Shown here: piece after piece, positions 21,425-33,800 of the stretch
How the letters are laid out: each line of letters opens with the position of its first letter
Numbering within the stretch: the stretch's first letter is position 1
Source: Deinandra increscens subsp. villosa
Taxonomy: Eukaryota; Streptophyta; Magnoliopsida; Asterales; Asteraceae
Assembly: GCA_039602395.1 (NCBI GenBank)
Contig: JBCNJP010000003.1
Span: forward strand, 70,529,917 to 70,593,916
Direction: 5' to 3'
DNA length: 64,000 nucleotides
Notes under the pieces: generated by a model
Databases searched by the model: none
What the model saw: only the letters and a program-made list of their open reading frames with translations
What the model was told of the DNA's origin: nothing
Made by a program: the position numbers and the translations under genes

Positions 21425-22390
21425 ACCTGAAAATAGGCCTGAGAACTTCTGTGAACTGCTAACCAGAAATGGGACAGCAGCAAAGCAACCTATACAGCAA
21501 TGATCTGCTGTCCTGAGTATAGTTCAAAAACAAAGTTGTTGAGTTCAATCTTGTTTGTTCAATCTTGTTTCTTTATTTTTAGAAGATTTGTTATGCTAAA
21601 CAAGTTTTTTTTTTCTTTTTTTTCCCCCAGAATCTGGTGGCAGCATGTTTTCTTAATAAACATGAAGGCTTGTATAGAAGATTAGTTTCCTGCTAAAGAA
21701 AGGTATGCTTAATATTATAAGTTTCTAAAATTTTTGATTGCTCTCATCTTACAATAATTGCTTTGTTGGAGTCACAGCATGTTGCATGGAATCATCTACC
21801 TGAGCTTCTATTTTGGCAGTCTCCATGTAAGATCAGTTAATCAATTCATTAATTTTCCATAACATCTTTCTGTTTTTATTTTGAAAGTTGTACCTGCTGT
21901 GTGATTACTATTCTTTTGTGAACCACTGCTCACTTTTTTGTTCTATGACTTGTACTAGCTTTCTTATTTACTTTAGATCTCTGACCCATAACTTGCAACT
22001 TTCATATAATTTCCACAACTATATTTTGCAAAAACCATAACTTGCCACTTTCATAACTTGATGATCCTTTTTATGTTGCAGGAACTATTAAGAAAGTAAC
22101 CAAAACGAAGGCATGAAAGCATTCTGAACCGGTAACAGCAGATATGTGATGAGTTTTGGAATACCACATCACATTATGGTTTGTTAATAAAAAAGTAGAG
22201 ATTTTTGTTATAGTAAGAACCTTTTAACTTTGTAACTCCATCAAACTTGTTAACTTTGTAATATTTGTTATATATATGACATGCATTATTTTGCTACAAG
22301 TGTATTGTACTTTGTATTGAGGTTAATTGTTATTTAATGTGGAAATTAGTGATTCTATTAAAACATATTTTTTTTTTAATTTTTTTTAGA
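21425..22390 (+). other. AT-rich sequence, probably 3' part of a CACTA element
   Basis: There is no recognisable coding domain. The AT-rich sequence leading into the CACTA subterminal repeats would suit introns and 3' UTR of a CACTA gene, but no motif proves it. Confidence 0.3.
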
Positions 22391-22636
22391 TCCATGACGC
22401 GCATTTATGCGTGTCATAAGCATATTTATGACGGGGGCTTCCTTGACACGCTTTTTATGACACGCTTTGCGCGTCATAAAATGCGCGTCATTGTTCGCGC
22501 GTCAAGAAGCAGATGACGCGCATTTTGCGCGTGAAGAGGATTCTTGACCCTACCTTCCTTGACGCTTTTTTGCGCGTCATCTGGGCCCTTTCTTGACGCG
22601 CAAAAAGCGTCAAGAAAGGCCATTTTTGTAGTAGTG
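22390..22636. mobile_element. CACTA (En/Spm) terminus with subterminal repeats
   Basis: It ends in CATTTTTGTAGTAGTG, whose complement CACTACTACAAAAATG is a canonical CACTA terminal repeat. The 240 bp inside contains about a dozen TGACGCGC/GCGCGTCA-type words in both orientations, as expected for transposase-binding subterminal repeats. The other terminus was not found. Confidence 0.85.
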
Positions 22637-23318
22637 GGCGCTGGGCGTCACACATCCTCGGACTTGTCCTTTTCTTCTTGAGAGAAACCAGGTAATTCAG
22701 TAGATTTAAAACTTAACACGGTAATACGTCCCGAAATGGAAAAAATTAAGATTTGCATTATTAAATGCTTGAGGCACTTAGGATATACCCTTTTTTTCTT
22801 TCTCTCCCTTTTTCCTAAAAACAAAAAATAAACGCCCTAGATCTCCCCATTGAGCCTTTCACCCTTCATTTCTTCAACCCTTTTCACAAACAAAAATTTG
22901 TTTTGCACTCAAAACACCAAAACCTTTATTTTCATTTTTTTCAAACGTTTTATTTTTCGTAAAAAGCAATTCTCTTTTCATAAATCAAAAGTGACTTTTT
23001 TCATCGTAATCTGTGGATGTCTAAAAAAACAAGAATCCTTACTATAAAAGCATAGATGGCTCCTAGTAAAAGAAATAAATCAAGAAAAAATCACAATCAA
23101 ATAATCGATTTTTAAGAAACTGCTATTTTATAATTTCAGCCATTTCAGCTAAACATTTCCATACCCCTAGCCCAAGCCAACCCATTCAAAGCCGTCATGA
23201 TATAAATGTAAATTTTGGTGAGATTGGTGGAGGTTCGATTCCATGTCAAGCATATGCTTTCTACTTGTCTTCACCTTGGTATGTGTGACCACTCAAAACT
23301 AACAGAAAAATCAAACTA
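22637..23318. other. Unassigned spacer
   Basis: AT-rich; the ORF at 22850-23047 is low complexity. Nothing recognised. Confidence 0.5.
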
Positions 23319-23328
23319 ACATGAGAGT

Positions 23329-24027
23329 TTTATTTTTTGAGGTAAATATTCTATATATAAAGATCAGCAATTACAAAGAGGTGGGGGGTAGCCGGGAAAC
23401 AAGCTGCACAGCAACCCCCTTTTAAATGACGAAATCGATCCTACTGAAAACAAAATTTGGGCCTTGGGGGACGAAAAATTGCTATGCACGACCCGTTGAA
23501 CCCTGCGCAGAAATTTAAGTGCCTCTGGGGAAAGGAATCCAAATGTGTCAAAAGCAAAGGGGATAAACACGTGCTGATTTTCGAGACAGGCTTTCTCATG
23601 TTTAGCAACTTTGCCTGATTCCGCCTTTAACGCAGCTTGCCCCGCAGCGAACCCATTGTCCCTAAGCCTAACAAGAGGAGACACCCCCGTAAGGTCAACA
23701 CAGGCATGTTTCTCCCGGCCCAGCCGAACACAAGAACATCAGTCAGTTGTAGAGTAGATCTCCCTTCAAGCGGATCCATCAAGAAGTTCACGGGAGCCTC
23801 TTTTTTAGAAAAGATCCCCGCACGTTTAAGAACACCAAACAGAACATCCCTAACCCAATCATGTCTGTATTTAAATCCAGGTAATTCCTTACAATGAACC
23901 GCATGCTCGCTAAAAGTGTCCAAACAAGCCTTGCGGCAAACAGGGCAAGGCTCATTATTAGGAAAGATAAGGATCATAAGCCTATACTTAAGGATGACCT
24001 GGTACTCCACAGCTGACGTATGTTGAC
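23329..24027 (-). mobile_element. 5'-truncated non-LTR retrotransposon with 10-bp target duplication
   Basis: ACATGAGAGT occurs at 23319-23328 and 24028-24037. Between them lies a minus-strand coding fragment whose 3' end is followed by an A-rich tail (T-run at about 23326-23338 on the plus strand). Direct repeats, a 3' A-tail and 5' truncation are the signature of target-primed reverse transcription. Confidence 0.8.
23364..24021 (-). pseudogene. C-terminal fragment of non-LTR RT protein, possible restriction-like endonuclease
   Basis: In the first frame (from 24031) a zinc motif C-x2-C-x10-H-x3-C (CPVCRKAC...EHAVHC, residues 29-47) is followed by KYRHDWVRDVLF and DVLVFGW. A one-base shift near 23715 continues the match (HACVDLTGVSPL, NQHVFIPFAFDTFG, ending CNC). 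The order CCHC, then RHD, then D-x(n)-VDLTG resembles the zinc knuckle plus PD-(D/E)XK endonuclease at the C-terminus of R2-like non-LTR elements. I also recall this block in plant RT-containing predicted proteins. The endonuclease assignment is inference. Dead: truncated and frameshifted. Confidence 0.55.
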
Positions 24028-24037
24028 ACATGAGAGT

Positions 24038-24470
24038 CGAGTGTTTACTTGTGAGTCATGTGAGTTTTATAAATAAAATAAACTTCTCTCAAACTTATCA
24101 TAAATTAGATCTTGAGAGATTAATGAAATAAAATATTATTATAAGTGGGGGAATGACTTTTAAAAAGAAACACTCAAGGGCTTAAAAATTCACGAATCAA
24201 TAAGTCTTTGAGTTTAGTAAAAATATCTAACAAATCGATGAGTTTTGCTTGAGGAAAAGTAAAATGTTAAGTGTGATGATGTTTAATATACGCTAAAATA
24301 TACATATTTTTATATCAAATTATCATCATAATAATGATTGTTTCAAGTTAACAACTAACGAAACAAACCAAAACTATTTCCTTTTAAGTTTTCTTGATTA
24401 ATCTAGGTCCAAATCATAAAAGAAGCAGATAAACGTGAAAAATGAAGGAAAAATACAAAGCTTAATGATT
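24038..24470. other. AT-rich spacer
   Basis: No gene or element recognised. Confidence 0.5.
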
Positions 24471-24479
24471 AGAGACCCC

Positions 24480-24832
24480 AGGCACGGCCCGTACCCCATC
24501 CTTAATCCTTGAGAAGAGTTGACCTTTTGTGAGCTGACAAAACACGGCCCGTGCCAATGAAGCTACACGGCCCGTGCCAATGAAGCTACACGGCCCGTGC
24601 CTCTGCTACCTGAAAAGAATGGTCTGTGCCACCGAAGCCCACGGCCCGTGCCTCTGCCCTCCTTAAGATTTCTGAGGATTTCCAGCCAAGCACGGCTCGT
24701 GCCCTGCCAGGCACAGCCCGTGTCCAACTCCATTCTTGCCTATAAATAGCCAACCAAGTCTCCATTTCAGAGTGTGCTTAGTTATGACAAGAGAAGGCGG
24801 TTTAGACTTGCTCTAACCAGCTTGGTTGGCTC
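24480..24832 (+). mobile_element. LTR-like fragment with CACGGCCCGTG palindrome cluster
   Basis: Seven copies of CACGGCCCGTG or a one- to two-base variant lie between about 24484 and 24722. Two are part of a tandem unit with CAATGAAGCTA. A TATAAATA box follows at 24741-24748. The layout suggests a gypsy LTR promoter. The satellite array begins immediately after, and no LTR ends are visible. Confidence 0.5.
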
Positions 24833-27800
24833 AGCTCTACTCCTCTTCTCTTCTGGCCTCGGGAATTATTTAGCAACAGCAAAATGGACTCAAAAGTACA
24901 ATTAAAGTACCAAATTTACAACTTAACTAAAAACAATATAAAATGAACATAAACCGACTCAAATTGACTCAAATAAATACATAAAACACTTAAGAAAAAT
25001 GGATGTGTTTGCAACACATCATTATTATTAATAATTGTTTTAAAGTATAACATATAGTGCACATAATAGTTTATGTAATATTGCATAACATAACTTTGGT
25101 TACCCAACCCAAACCGGAAGGCATCCGCAGATCAAGCAAGTATTGATTATCAATTGAAACCCTAAATTAAGCACATATATGCATCAATTACAGAAAATCC
25201 ATGGAGTTTAAAGAATCATTACATCAATCAAGTTAACATAGCCAAATAAAAGTCGCAAATATCAATTGTTCATCACAACCGTCTAGGTGATACTAAAGAC
25301 CTAGTCAACAACCATGTTCACAGCAGAAACACAAATAAAATCTCGTGTCTAACAGAAAGCATGATCAAGTCTAGAGTTTTAACAAGAATAAAGAGAAAAA
25401 CCAAATAAACCGGATGTGAAATGGCTTCAAATATCGACCTACCATGGTTTTCTCTTAATTCCAGCTCTCTTTGGTCTCTCAAAATCGCCCCAAGATCGCC
25501 TCGAAAAGGCAGAATGTCAAAGAATGCGAGAATAAACCCTAGCAACTGATTTTCGAACAATCGCATTAAGTTTCCGGAATTTTCCCCTCCAAGCATATCT
25601 CTTGGAGGCTTGGAGGGTAGGGCTGTAGGGTGTGATACGCATCGGGCACACAAACCAACAAAATTTTTGGTCAACTCAAATCTCGCCACCTTTGACCATA
25701 ACCGGCCCAAGCTTATCGCTTTGGGCTCTTCTTCTTCAACGCGATACATTTACTAGTTATTCTTCAACATTTCTTCATTTTTATTTCTCTACTATAGCTA
25801 TGCTCTTCTCTTCTGGCCTTGGGATTATTTAGCAACCGCAAAATGGACTCAAAAGTACAATTAAAGTACCAAATCTACTACTTAACTAAAAACAATATAA
25901 AATGAACATAAACCGACTCAAATTGACTAAAATAAATACATAAAACACTTAAGAAAATTGGATGTGTTTGCAACACATCGTTATTATTAATAATTGTTTT
26001 AAAGTATAGCATATAGTGCACATAATAGTTTATGTAATGTTGCATAACATAATTTTGGTTATTTAACCCAAACCGGAAGGCATCCGCAGATCAAGCAAGT
26101 ATTGATTATCAATTGGAACCCTAAATTAAGCATATATATGCATCAATTACAGAAAATCCATGGAGTTTAAAGAATCATTACATCAATAAAGTTAACATAG
26201 CCAAATAAAGTCGTAAATATCAATTGTTCATCACAACCGTCTAGGTGATACTAAACATCTAGTCAACGACCATGTTCACAGCAGAAACACAAATAAAATC
26301 TCGTGTCTAACAGAAAGGATGATCAAGTCTAGAGTTTTAACAAGAATAAAGAGAAAAACCAAATAAACCGGATGTGAAATGGCTTCAAATATCGATCCAC
26401 CGTGGTTTTCTCTTAATCCCAGCTCTCTTCGGTCTCTGAAAATCGCCCAAAGATCGCCTCGAAAAGGCTGAATGTCGAAGAATGCGAGAATAAACCCTAA
26501 CAACCGATTTTAGAACAATCGCATTAAGTTTCCGGAATTTTCCCCTCCAAGCGTATCACTTGGAGGGTAGGGCTGTAGGGCGTGATACACATCAGGCACA
26601 CAAACCAACAAACTTTTCGGTCAACTCAAATCTCGCCACCTTTGACCATAACCGGCCCAAGCTTATCGCTTGGGGCTATTCTTCTTCAACGCGATACGTT
26701 TACTAGTTATTCTTCAGCATTTCTTCATTTTTATTTCTCTACTCTAGCTTTCCTCTTCTCTTCTGGCCTCGGGAATTATTTAGCAACCGCAAAATGGACT
26801 CAAAAGTACAATTAAAGTAACAAATCAACAAGTTAACTAAAAACAATATAAAATGAACATAAACCGATCAAATTGACTCAAAAAAATACATAAAACACTT
26901 AAGGAAAATGGATGTGTTTGCAACACATCATTATTATTAATAATTGTTTTATAGTATAGCATATACTGCACATAATAGTTTATGTAATGTTGCATAACAT
27001 AATTTTGGTTACCCAACCCAAACCGAAAGGCATCCGCAGATCAAGCAAGTATTGATTATCAATTGGAACCCTAAATTAAGCACATATATGCATTAATTAC
27101 AGGAAATCCATGGAGTTTAAATGAATCATTACATCAATCAAGTTAACATAGCCAAATAAAAGTCGCAAATATCAATTGTTCATCACAACCGTCTAGGTGA
27201 TACTAAGCACATAGTCAGGAACCATGTTCACAGCAGAAACACAAATAAAAACTCGTGTCTACAGAAAGCATGATCAAGTCTAGAATTTTAACAAGAATAA
27301 AGAGAAAAACCAAATAAACAGGATGTGAAATGGTTTCAAATATCGATCCACCGTGGTTTTCTCTCAATCCCAGCTCTCTTCGGTCTCTCAAAATCGCCCC
27401 AAGATCGCCTCGAAAAGGCTGAATGTCGAAGAATGCGAGAATAAACCCTAACAACCGATTTTAGAACAATCGCATTAAGTTTCTGGAATTTTCCCCTCTA
27501 AGCGTATCACTTGGAGGGTACGGTTGTAGGGCGTGATACGCATCAGGCACACAAACCAACAAACTTTTCGGTAAACTCAAATCTCGCTACCTTTGACTAT
27601 AACCGAACCAAGCTTATCGCTTGGGGCTATTCTTCTTCAACACGATACGTTTACTAGTTATTCTTCAGCATTTCTTCATTTTTATTTCTCTACTCTAGCT
27701 CTCCTCTTCTCTTCTGGCCTCGGGAATTATTTAGCAACAACAAAATGGCCTCAAAAGTACGATTAAAGTACCAAATCTACAACTTAACTAAAAACAATAT

Positions 27801-30800
27801 TAAATGAACATAAACCGACTCAAATTGATTCAAATAAATACATTAAACACTTAAGAAAAATGGATGTGTTTGCAACCCATCATTATTATTAATAATTGTT
27901 TTAAAGTATAGCATATACTGCACATAATAGTTTATGTAATGTTGCATAACATAACTTTGGTTACCCAACCCAAACCAGAAGGCATCCGCAGATCAAGCAA
28001 GTATTGATTATCAGATGGAACCCTAAATTAAGCACATATATGCCTCAATTACAGAAAATCCATGGAGTTTAAAGAATCATTATATCAATCAAGTTAACAT
28101 AGCCAAATAAAAGTCGCAAATATCAATTGTTCATCACAACCGTCTAGGTGATACTAAACACCTAGTCAACAACCATGTTCACAGCAGAAACACAAATAAA
28201 ATCTCGTGTCTAATAGAAAGCATGATCAAGTCTAGAGTTTTAACAAGAATAAAGAGAAAAACCAAATAAACTAGGTGTGAAATGGCTTCAAATATCGATC
28301 CACCGTGGTTTTCTCTTAATCCCAGCTTTCTTCGGTCTCTCAAAATCGCCCCAAGATCGCCTCGAAAAGCTGAATGTCGAAGAATGCGAGAATAAACCCT
28401 AACAACCGATTTTAGAAGAATCGCATTAAGTTTCCGGAATTTTCCCCTCCAAGCATATCACTTGGTGGGTAGGGCTATAGGGCGTGATACGCATCAGGCA
28501 CACAAACCAATAAAATTTTTGGTCAACTCAAATCTCACCACCTTTGACCATAACCGGCCCAAGCTTATCGCTTGGGGCTCTTCTTCTTCAATGCGATACG
28601 TTTACTAGTTATTCTTCAACATTTCTTCATTTTTATTTCTCTACTCTAGCTCTCCTCTTCTCTTCTGGCCTCGGGAATTATTTAACAACCGCAAAATGGA
28701 CTCAAAAGTACAATTAAAGTACCAAATCAACAAGTTAACTAAAAACAATATAAAATGAACATAAACCGGTCAAATTGACTCAAAAAAAATACATAAAACA
28801 CTTAAGGAAAATGGATGTGTTTGCAACACATCATTATTATTAATAATTGTTTTATAGTATAGCGTATACTGCACATAATAGTTTATGTAATGTTGCATAA
28901 CATAATTTTGGTTACCCAACCCAAACCGGAAGGCATCCGCAGATCAAGCAAGTATTGATTATCAATTGGAACCCTAAATTAAGCACATATATGCATCAAT
29001 TACAGGAAATCCATGGAGTTTAAATGAATCATTACATCAATCAAGTTAACATAGCCAAATAAAAGTCGCAAATATCAATTGTTCATCACAACCGTCTAGG
29101 TGATACTAAACACATAGTCAGGAACCATGTTCACAGCAGAAACACAAATAAAATCTCGTGTCTAACAGAAAGCATGATCAAGTCTAGAATTTTAACAAGA
29201 ATAAAGAGAAAAACCAAATAAACCGGATGTGAAATGGTTTCAAATATCGATCCACCGTGGTTTTCTCTTAATCCCAGCTCTCTTCGGTCTCTCAAAATCG
29301 CCCCAAGATCGCCTCGAAAAGTCTGAATGTCGAAGAATGCGAGAATAAACCCTAACAACCGATTTTAGAACAATCGCATTAAGTTTCCGGAATTTTCCCC
29401 TCTAAGCGTATCACTTGGAGAGTACGGTTGTAGGGCGTGATACGCATCAGGCACACAAACCAACAAACTTTTCGGTAAACTCAAATCTCGCCACCTTTGG
29501 CCATAACCGGCCCAAGCTTATCGCTTGGGGCTATTCTTCTTCAACACGAGACGTTTACTAGTTATTCTTCAGCATTTCTTCATTTTTATTTCTCTACTCT
29601 AGCTCTTATTTTCTCTTCTGGCCTCGGGAATTATTTAGCAACAACAAAATGGCATCAAAAGTACGATTAAAGTACCAAATCTACAACTTAACTAAAAACA
29701 ATATTAAATGAACATAAACCGACTCAAATTGACTCAAATAAATACATTAAACACTTAAGAAAAATGGATGCATTTGCAACCCATCATTATTATTAATAAT
29801 TGTTTTAAAGTATAGCATATAGTGCATATAATAGTTTATGTAATGTTGCATAACATAACTTTGGTTACCCAACAGAAACCGGAAGTCATCCGCAGATCAA
29901 GCAAGTATTGATTATCAGATGGAACCCTGAATTAAGCACATATATACCTCAAATACAGAAAATCCATGGAGTTTAAAGAATCATTACATCATTCAAGTTA
30001 ACATAGCCAAATAAAAGTCGCAAATATCAATTGTTCATCACAACCGTCTAGGTGATACTAAACACCTAGTCAACAACCATGTTCACAGCAGAAACACAAA
30101 TAAAATCTCGTGTCTAACAGAAAGCATGATCAAGTCTAGAGTTTTAACAAGAATAAAGAGAAAAACCAAATAAACTAGGTGTGAAATGGCTTCAAATATC
30201 GATCCACTGTGGTTTTCTCTTAATCCCAGCTTTCTTCGGTCTCTCAAAATCGCCCCAAGATCGCCTCGAAAAGCGGAATGTCGAAGAATGCGAGAATAAA
30301 CCCTAACAACCGATTTTAGAACAATCGCATTAAGTTTCCGGAATTTTCCCCTCCAAGCATATCACTTGGTGGGTAGGGCTGTAGGGCGTGATACGCATCA
30401 GGCACACAAACCAATAAAATTTTCGGTCAACTCAAATCTCACCACCTTTGACCATAACCGGCCCAAGCTTATCGCTTGGGGCCCTTCTTCTTCAATGCGA
30501 TACGTTCACTAGTTATTCTTCAACATTTCTTCATTTTTATTTCTCTACTCTAGCTCTCCACTTCTCTTCTGGCCTCGGGAATTATTTAACAACCGCAAAA
30601 TGGACTCAAAAGTACAATTAAAGTACCAAATCTACAACTTAACTAAAAACAATATAAAATGAGCATAAACCGACTCAAATTGGCTAAAATAAATACATAA
30701 AACACTTAAGAAAAATGGATGTGTTTGCAACACATCGTTATTATTAATAATTGTTTTAAAGTATAGCATATAGTGCACATAATAGTTTATGTAATGTTGC

Positions 30801-33800
30801 ATAACATAATTTTGGTTATCTAACCCAAACCGGAAGGCATCCGCATATCAAGCAAGTATTGATTATCAATTGGAACCCTAAATTAAGCATATATATATGC
30901 ATCAATTACAGAAAATCCATGGAGTTTAAAGAATCATTACATCATTCAAGTTAACATAGCCAAATAAAAGTCGCAAATATCAATTGTTCATCACAACCGT
31001 CTAGGTGATACTAAACATCTAGTCAACAACCATGTTCACAGCAGAAACACAAATAAAATCTCGTGTCTAACAGAAAGCATGATCAAGTCTAGAGTTTTAA
31101 CAAGAATAAAGAGGAAAACCAAATAAACCGGATGTGAAATGGCTTCAAATATCGATCCACCGTGGTTTTCTCTTAATCCCAGCTCTCTTCGGTCTCTGAA
31201 AATCGCCCAAAGATCGCCTCGAAAAGGCTGAATGTCGAAGAATGCGAGAATAAACCCTAACAACCGATTTTAGAACAATCGCATTAAGTTTCTGGAATTT
31301 TCCCCTCCAAGCGTATCACTTGGAGGGTACGGTTGTAGGGCGTGATACGCATCAGGCACAAAAACCAACAAACTTTTCGGTCAACTCAAATCTCGCCACC
31401 TTTGACCATAACCGGCCCAAGCTTATCGCTTGGGGCTATTCTTCTTCAACGCGATACGTTTACTAGTTATTCTTCAGCATTTCTTCATTTTTATTTCTCT
31501 ACTCTAGCTTTCCTCTTCTCTTCTGGCCTCGGGAATTATTTAGCAACCGCAAAATGGACTCAAAAGTACAATTAAAGTACCAAATCTACAACTTAACTAA
31601 AAACAATATAAAATGAACATAAACCGATCAAATTGACTCAAATAAATACATAAAACACTTAAGGAAAATGGATGTGTTTGCAACACATCATTATTATTAA
31701 TAATTGTTTTATAGTATAGCATATAGTGCACATAATAGTTTATGTAATGTTGCATAACATAATTTTGGTTACCCAACCCAAACCGGAAGGCATCCGCAGA
31801 TCAAGCAAGTATTGATTATCAATTGGAACCCTAAATTAAGCACATATATGCATCAATTACAGAAAATCCATGGAGTTTAAAGAATCATTACATCAATCAA
31901 GTTAACATAGCCAAATAAAAGTCGCAAATATCAATTGTTCATCACAACCGTCTAGGTGATACTAAACACCTAGTCAACAACCATGTTCACAGCAGAAACA
32001 CAAATAAAATCTCGTGTCTAACAGAAAGCATGATCAAGTCTAGAGTTTTAACAAGAATAAAGAGAAAAACCAAATAAACCGGATGTGAAATGGCTTCAAA
32101 TATCGACCTACCATGGTTTTCTCTTAATCCCAGCTCTCTTCGGTCTCTCAAAATCGCCCGAAGATCGCCTCGAAAAGGCTGAATGTCGAAGAATGCAAGA
32201 ATAAACCCTAACAACTGATTTTAGAACAATCGCATTAAGTTTCCGGAATTTTCCCCTCCAAGCGTATCACTTGGAGGGTAGGGCTGTAGGGCGTGATACG
32301 CATCAGGCACACAAACCAACAAAATTTTCGGTCAACTCAAATCTCGCCACCTTTGACCATAACCGGCCCAAGGTTATCGCTTGGGGCTTTTCTTCTTCAA
32401 CGCGATATGTTTACTAATTATTCTTCAGCATTTCTTCATTTTTATTTCTCTACTCTAGCTCTCCTCTTCTCTTCTGGCCTCGGGAATTATTTAGCAACAG
32501 CAAAATGGCCTCAAAAGTACAATTAAAGTACCAAATCTACAACTTAACTAAAAAAAATATAAAATGAACATAAACCGACTCAAATTGACTCAAATAAATA
32601 CATTAAACACTTAAGAAAAATGGATGCGTTTGCAACACATCATTATTATTAATAATTGTTTTAAAGTATAGCATATAGTGCACATAATAGTTTATGTAAT
32701 GTTGCATAACATAACTTTGGTTACCCAACCCAAACTGGAAGGCATCCGCAGATCAAGCAAGTATTGATTATCAATTGGAACCCTAAATTAAGCACATATA
32801 TGCATCAATTACAGAAAATCCATGGAGTTTAAAGAATCATTACATCAATCAAGTTAACATAGCCAAATAAAAGTCGCAAATATCAATTGCTCATCACAAC
32901 CGTCTAGGTGATACTAAACACCTAGTCAACAACCATGTTCACAGCAGAAACACAAATAAAATCTCGTGTCTAACAGAAAGCATGATCAAGTCTAGAGTTT
33001 TAACAAGAATAAAGAGAAAAACCAAATAAACCGGATGTGAAATGGCTTCAAATATCGACCTACCATGGTTTTCTCTTAATCCCAGCTCTCTTCGGTCTCT
33101 CAAAATCGACCCAAGATCGCCTCGAAAAGGCTGAATGTCGAAGAATGCGAGAATAAACCCTAACAACTGATTTTCGAACAATCGCATTAAGTTTCCGGAA
33201 TTTTCCCCTCCAAGCGTATCACTTGGAGGGTAGGGCTGTAGGGCGTGATACGCATCAGGCACACAAACCAACAAAATTTTCGGTCAACTCAAATCGCACC
33301 ACCTTTGACCATAACCGGCCCAAGGTTATCGCTTGGGGCTTTTCTTCTTCAACGCGATATGTTTACTAATTATTCTTCGGCATTTCTTCATTTTTATTTC
33401 GCTACTCTAGCTCTCCTCTTCACTTCTGGCCTCGGGAATTATTTAGCAATAGCAAAATGGCCTCAAAAGTACAATTAAAGTACCAAATCTACAACTTAAC
33501 TAAAAAAATATATAAAATGAACATAAACCGACTCAAATTGACTCAAATAAATACATTAAACACTTAAGAAAAATGGATGCGTTTGCAACACATCATTATT
33601 ATTAATAATTGTTTTAAAGTATAGCATATAGTGCACATAATAGTTTATGTAATGTTGCATAACATAACTTTGGTTACCCAACCCAAACCGGAAGGCATCC
33701 GCAGATCAAGCAAGTATTGATTATCAATTGGAACCCTAAATTAAGCATATATATGCATCAATTACAGAAAATCCATGGAGTTTAAAGAATCATTACATCA

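Noticed and set aside
22850..23047. 65-codon Phe/Lys-rich ORF
   Set aside because: Low-complexity reading of AT-rich DNA without domain or context.
24484..24722. CACGGCCCGTG repeats as a CRISPR-like array
   Set aside because: Spacing is irregular, repeats are short and degenerate, and the context is a plant LTR promoter.
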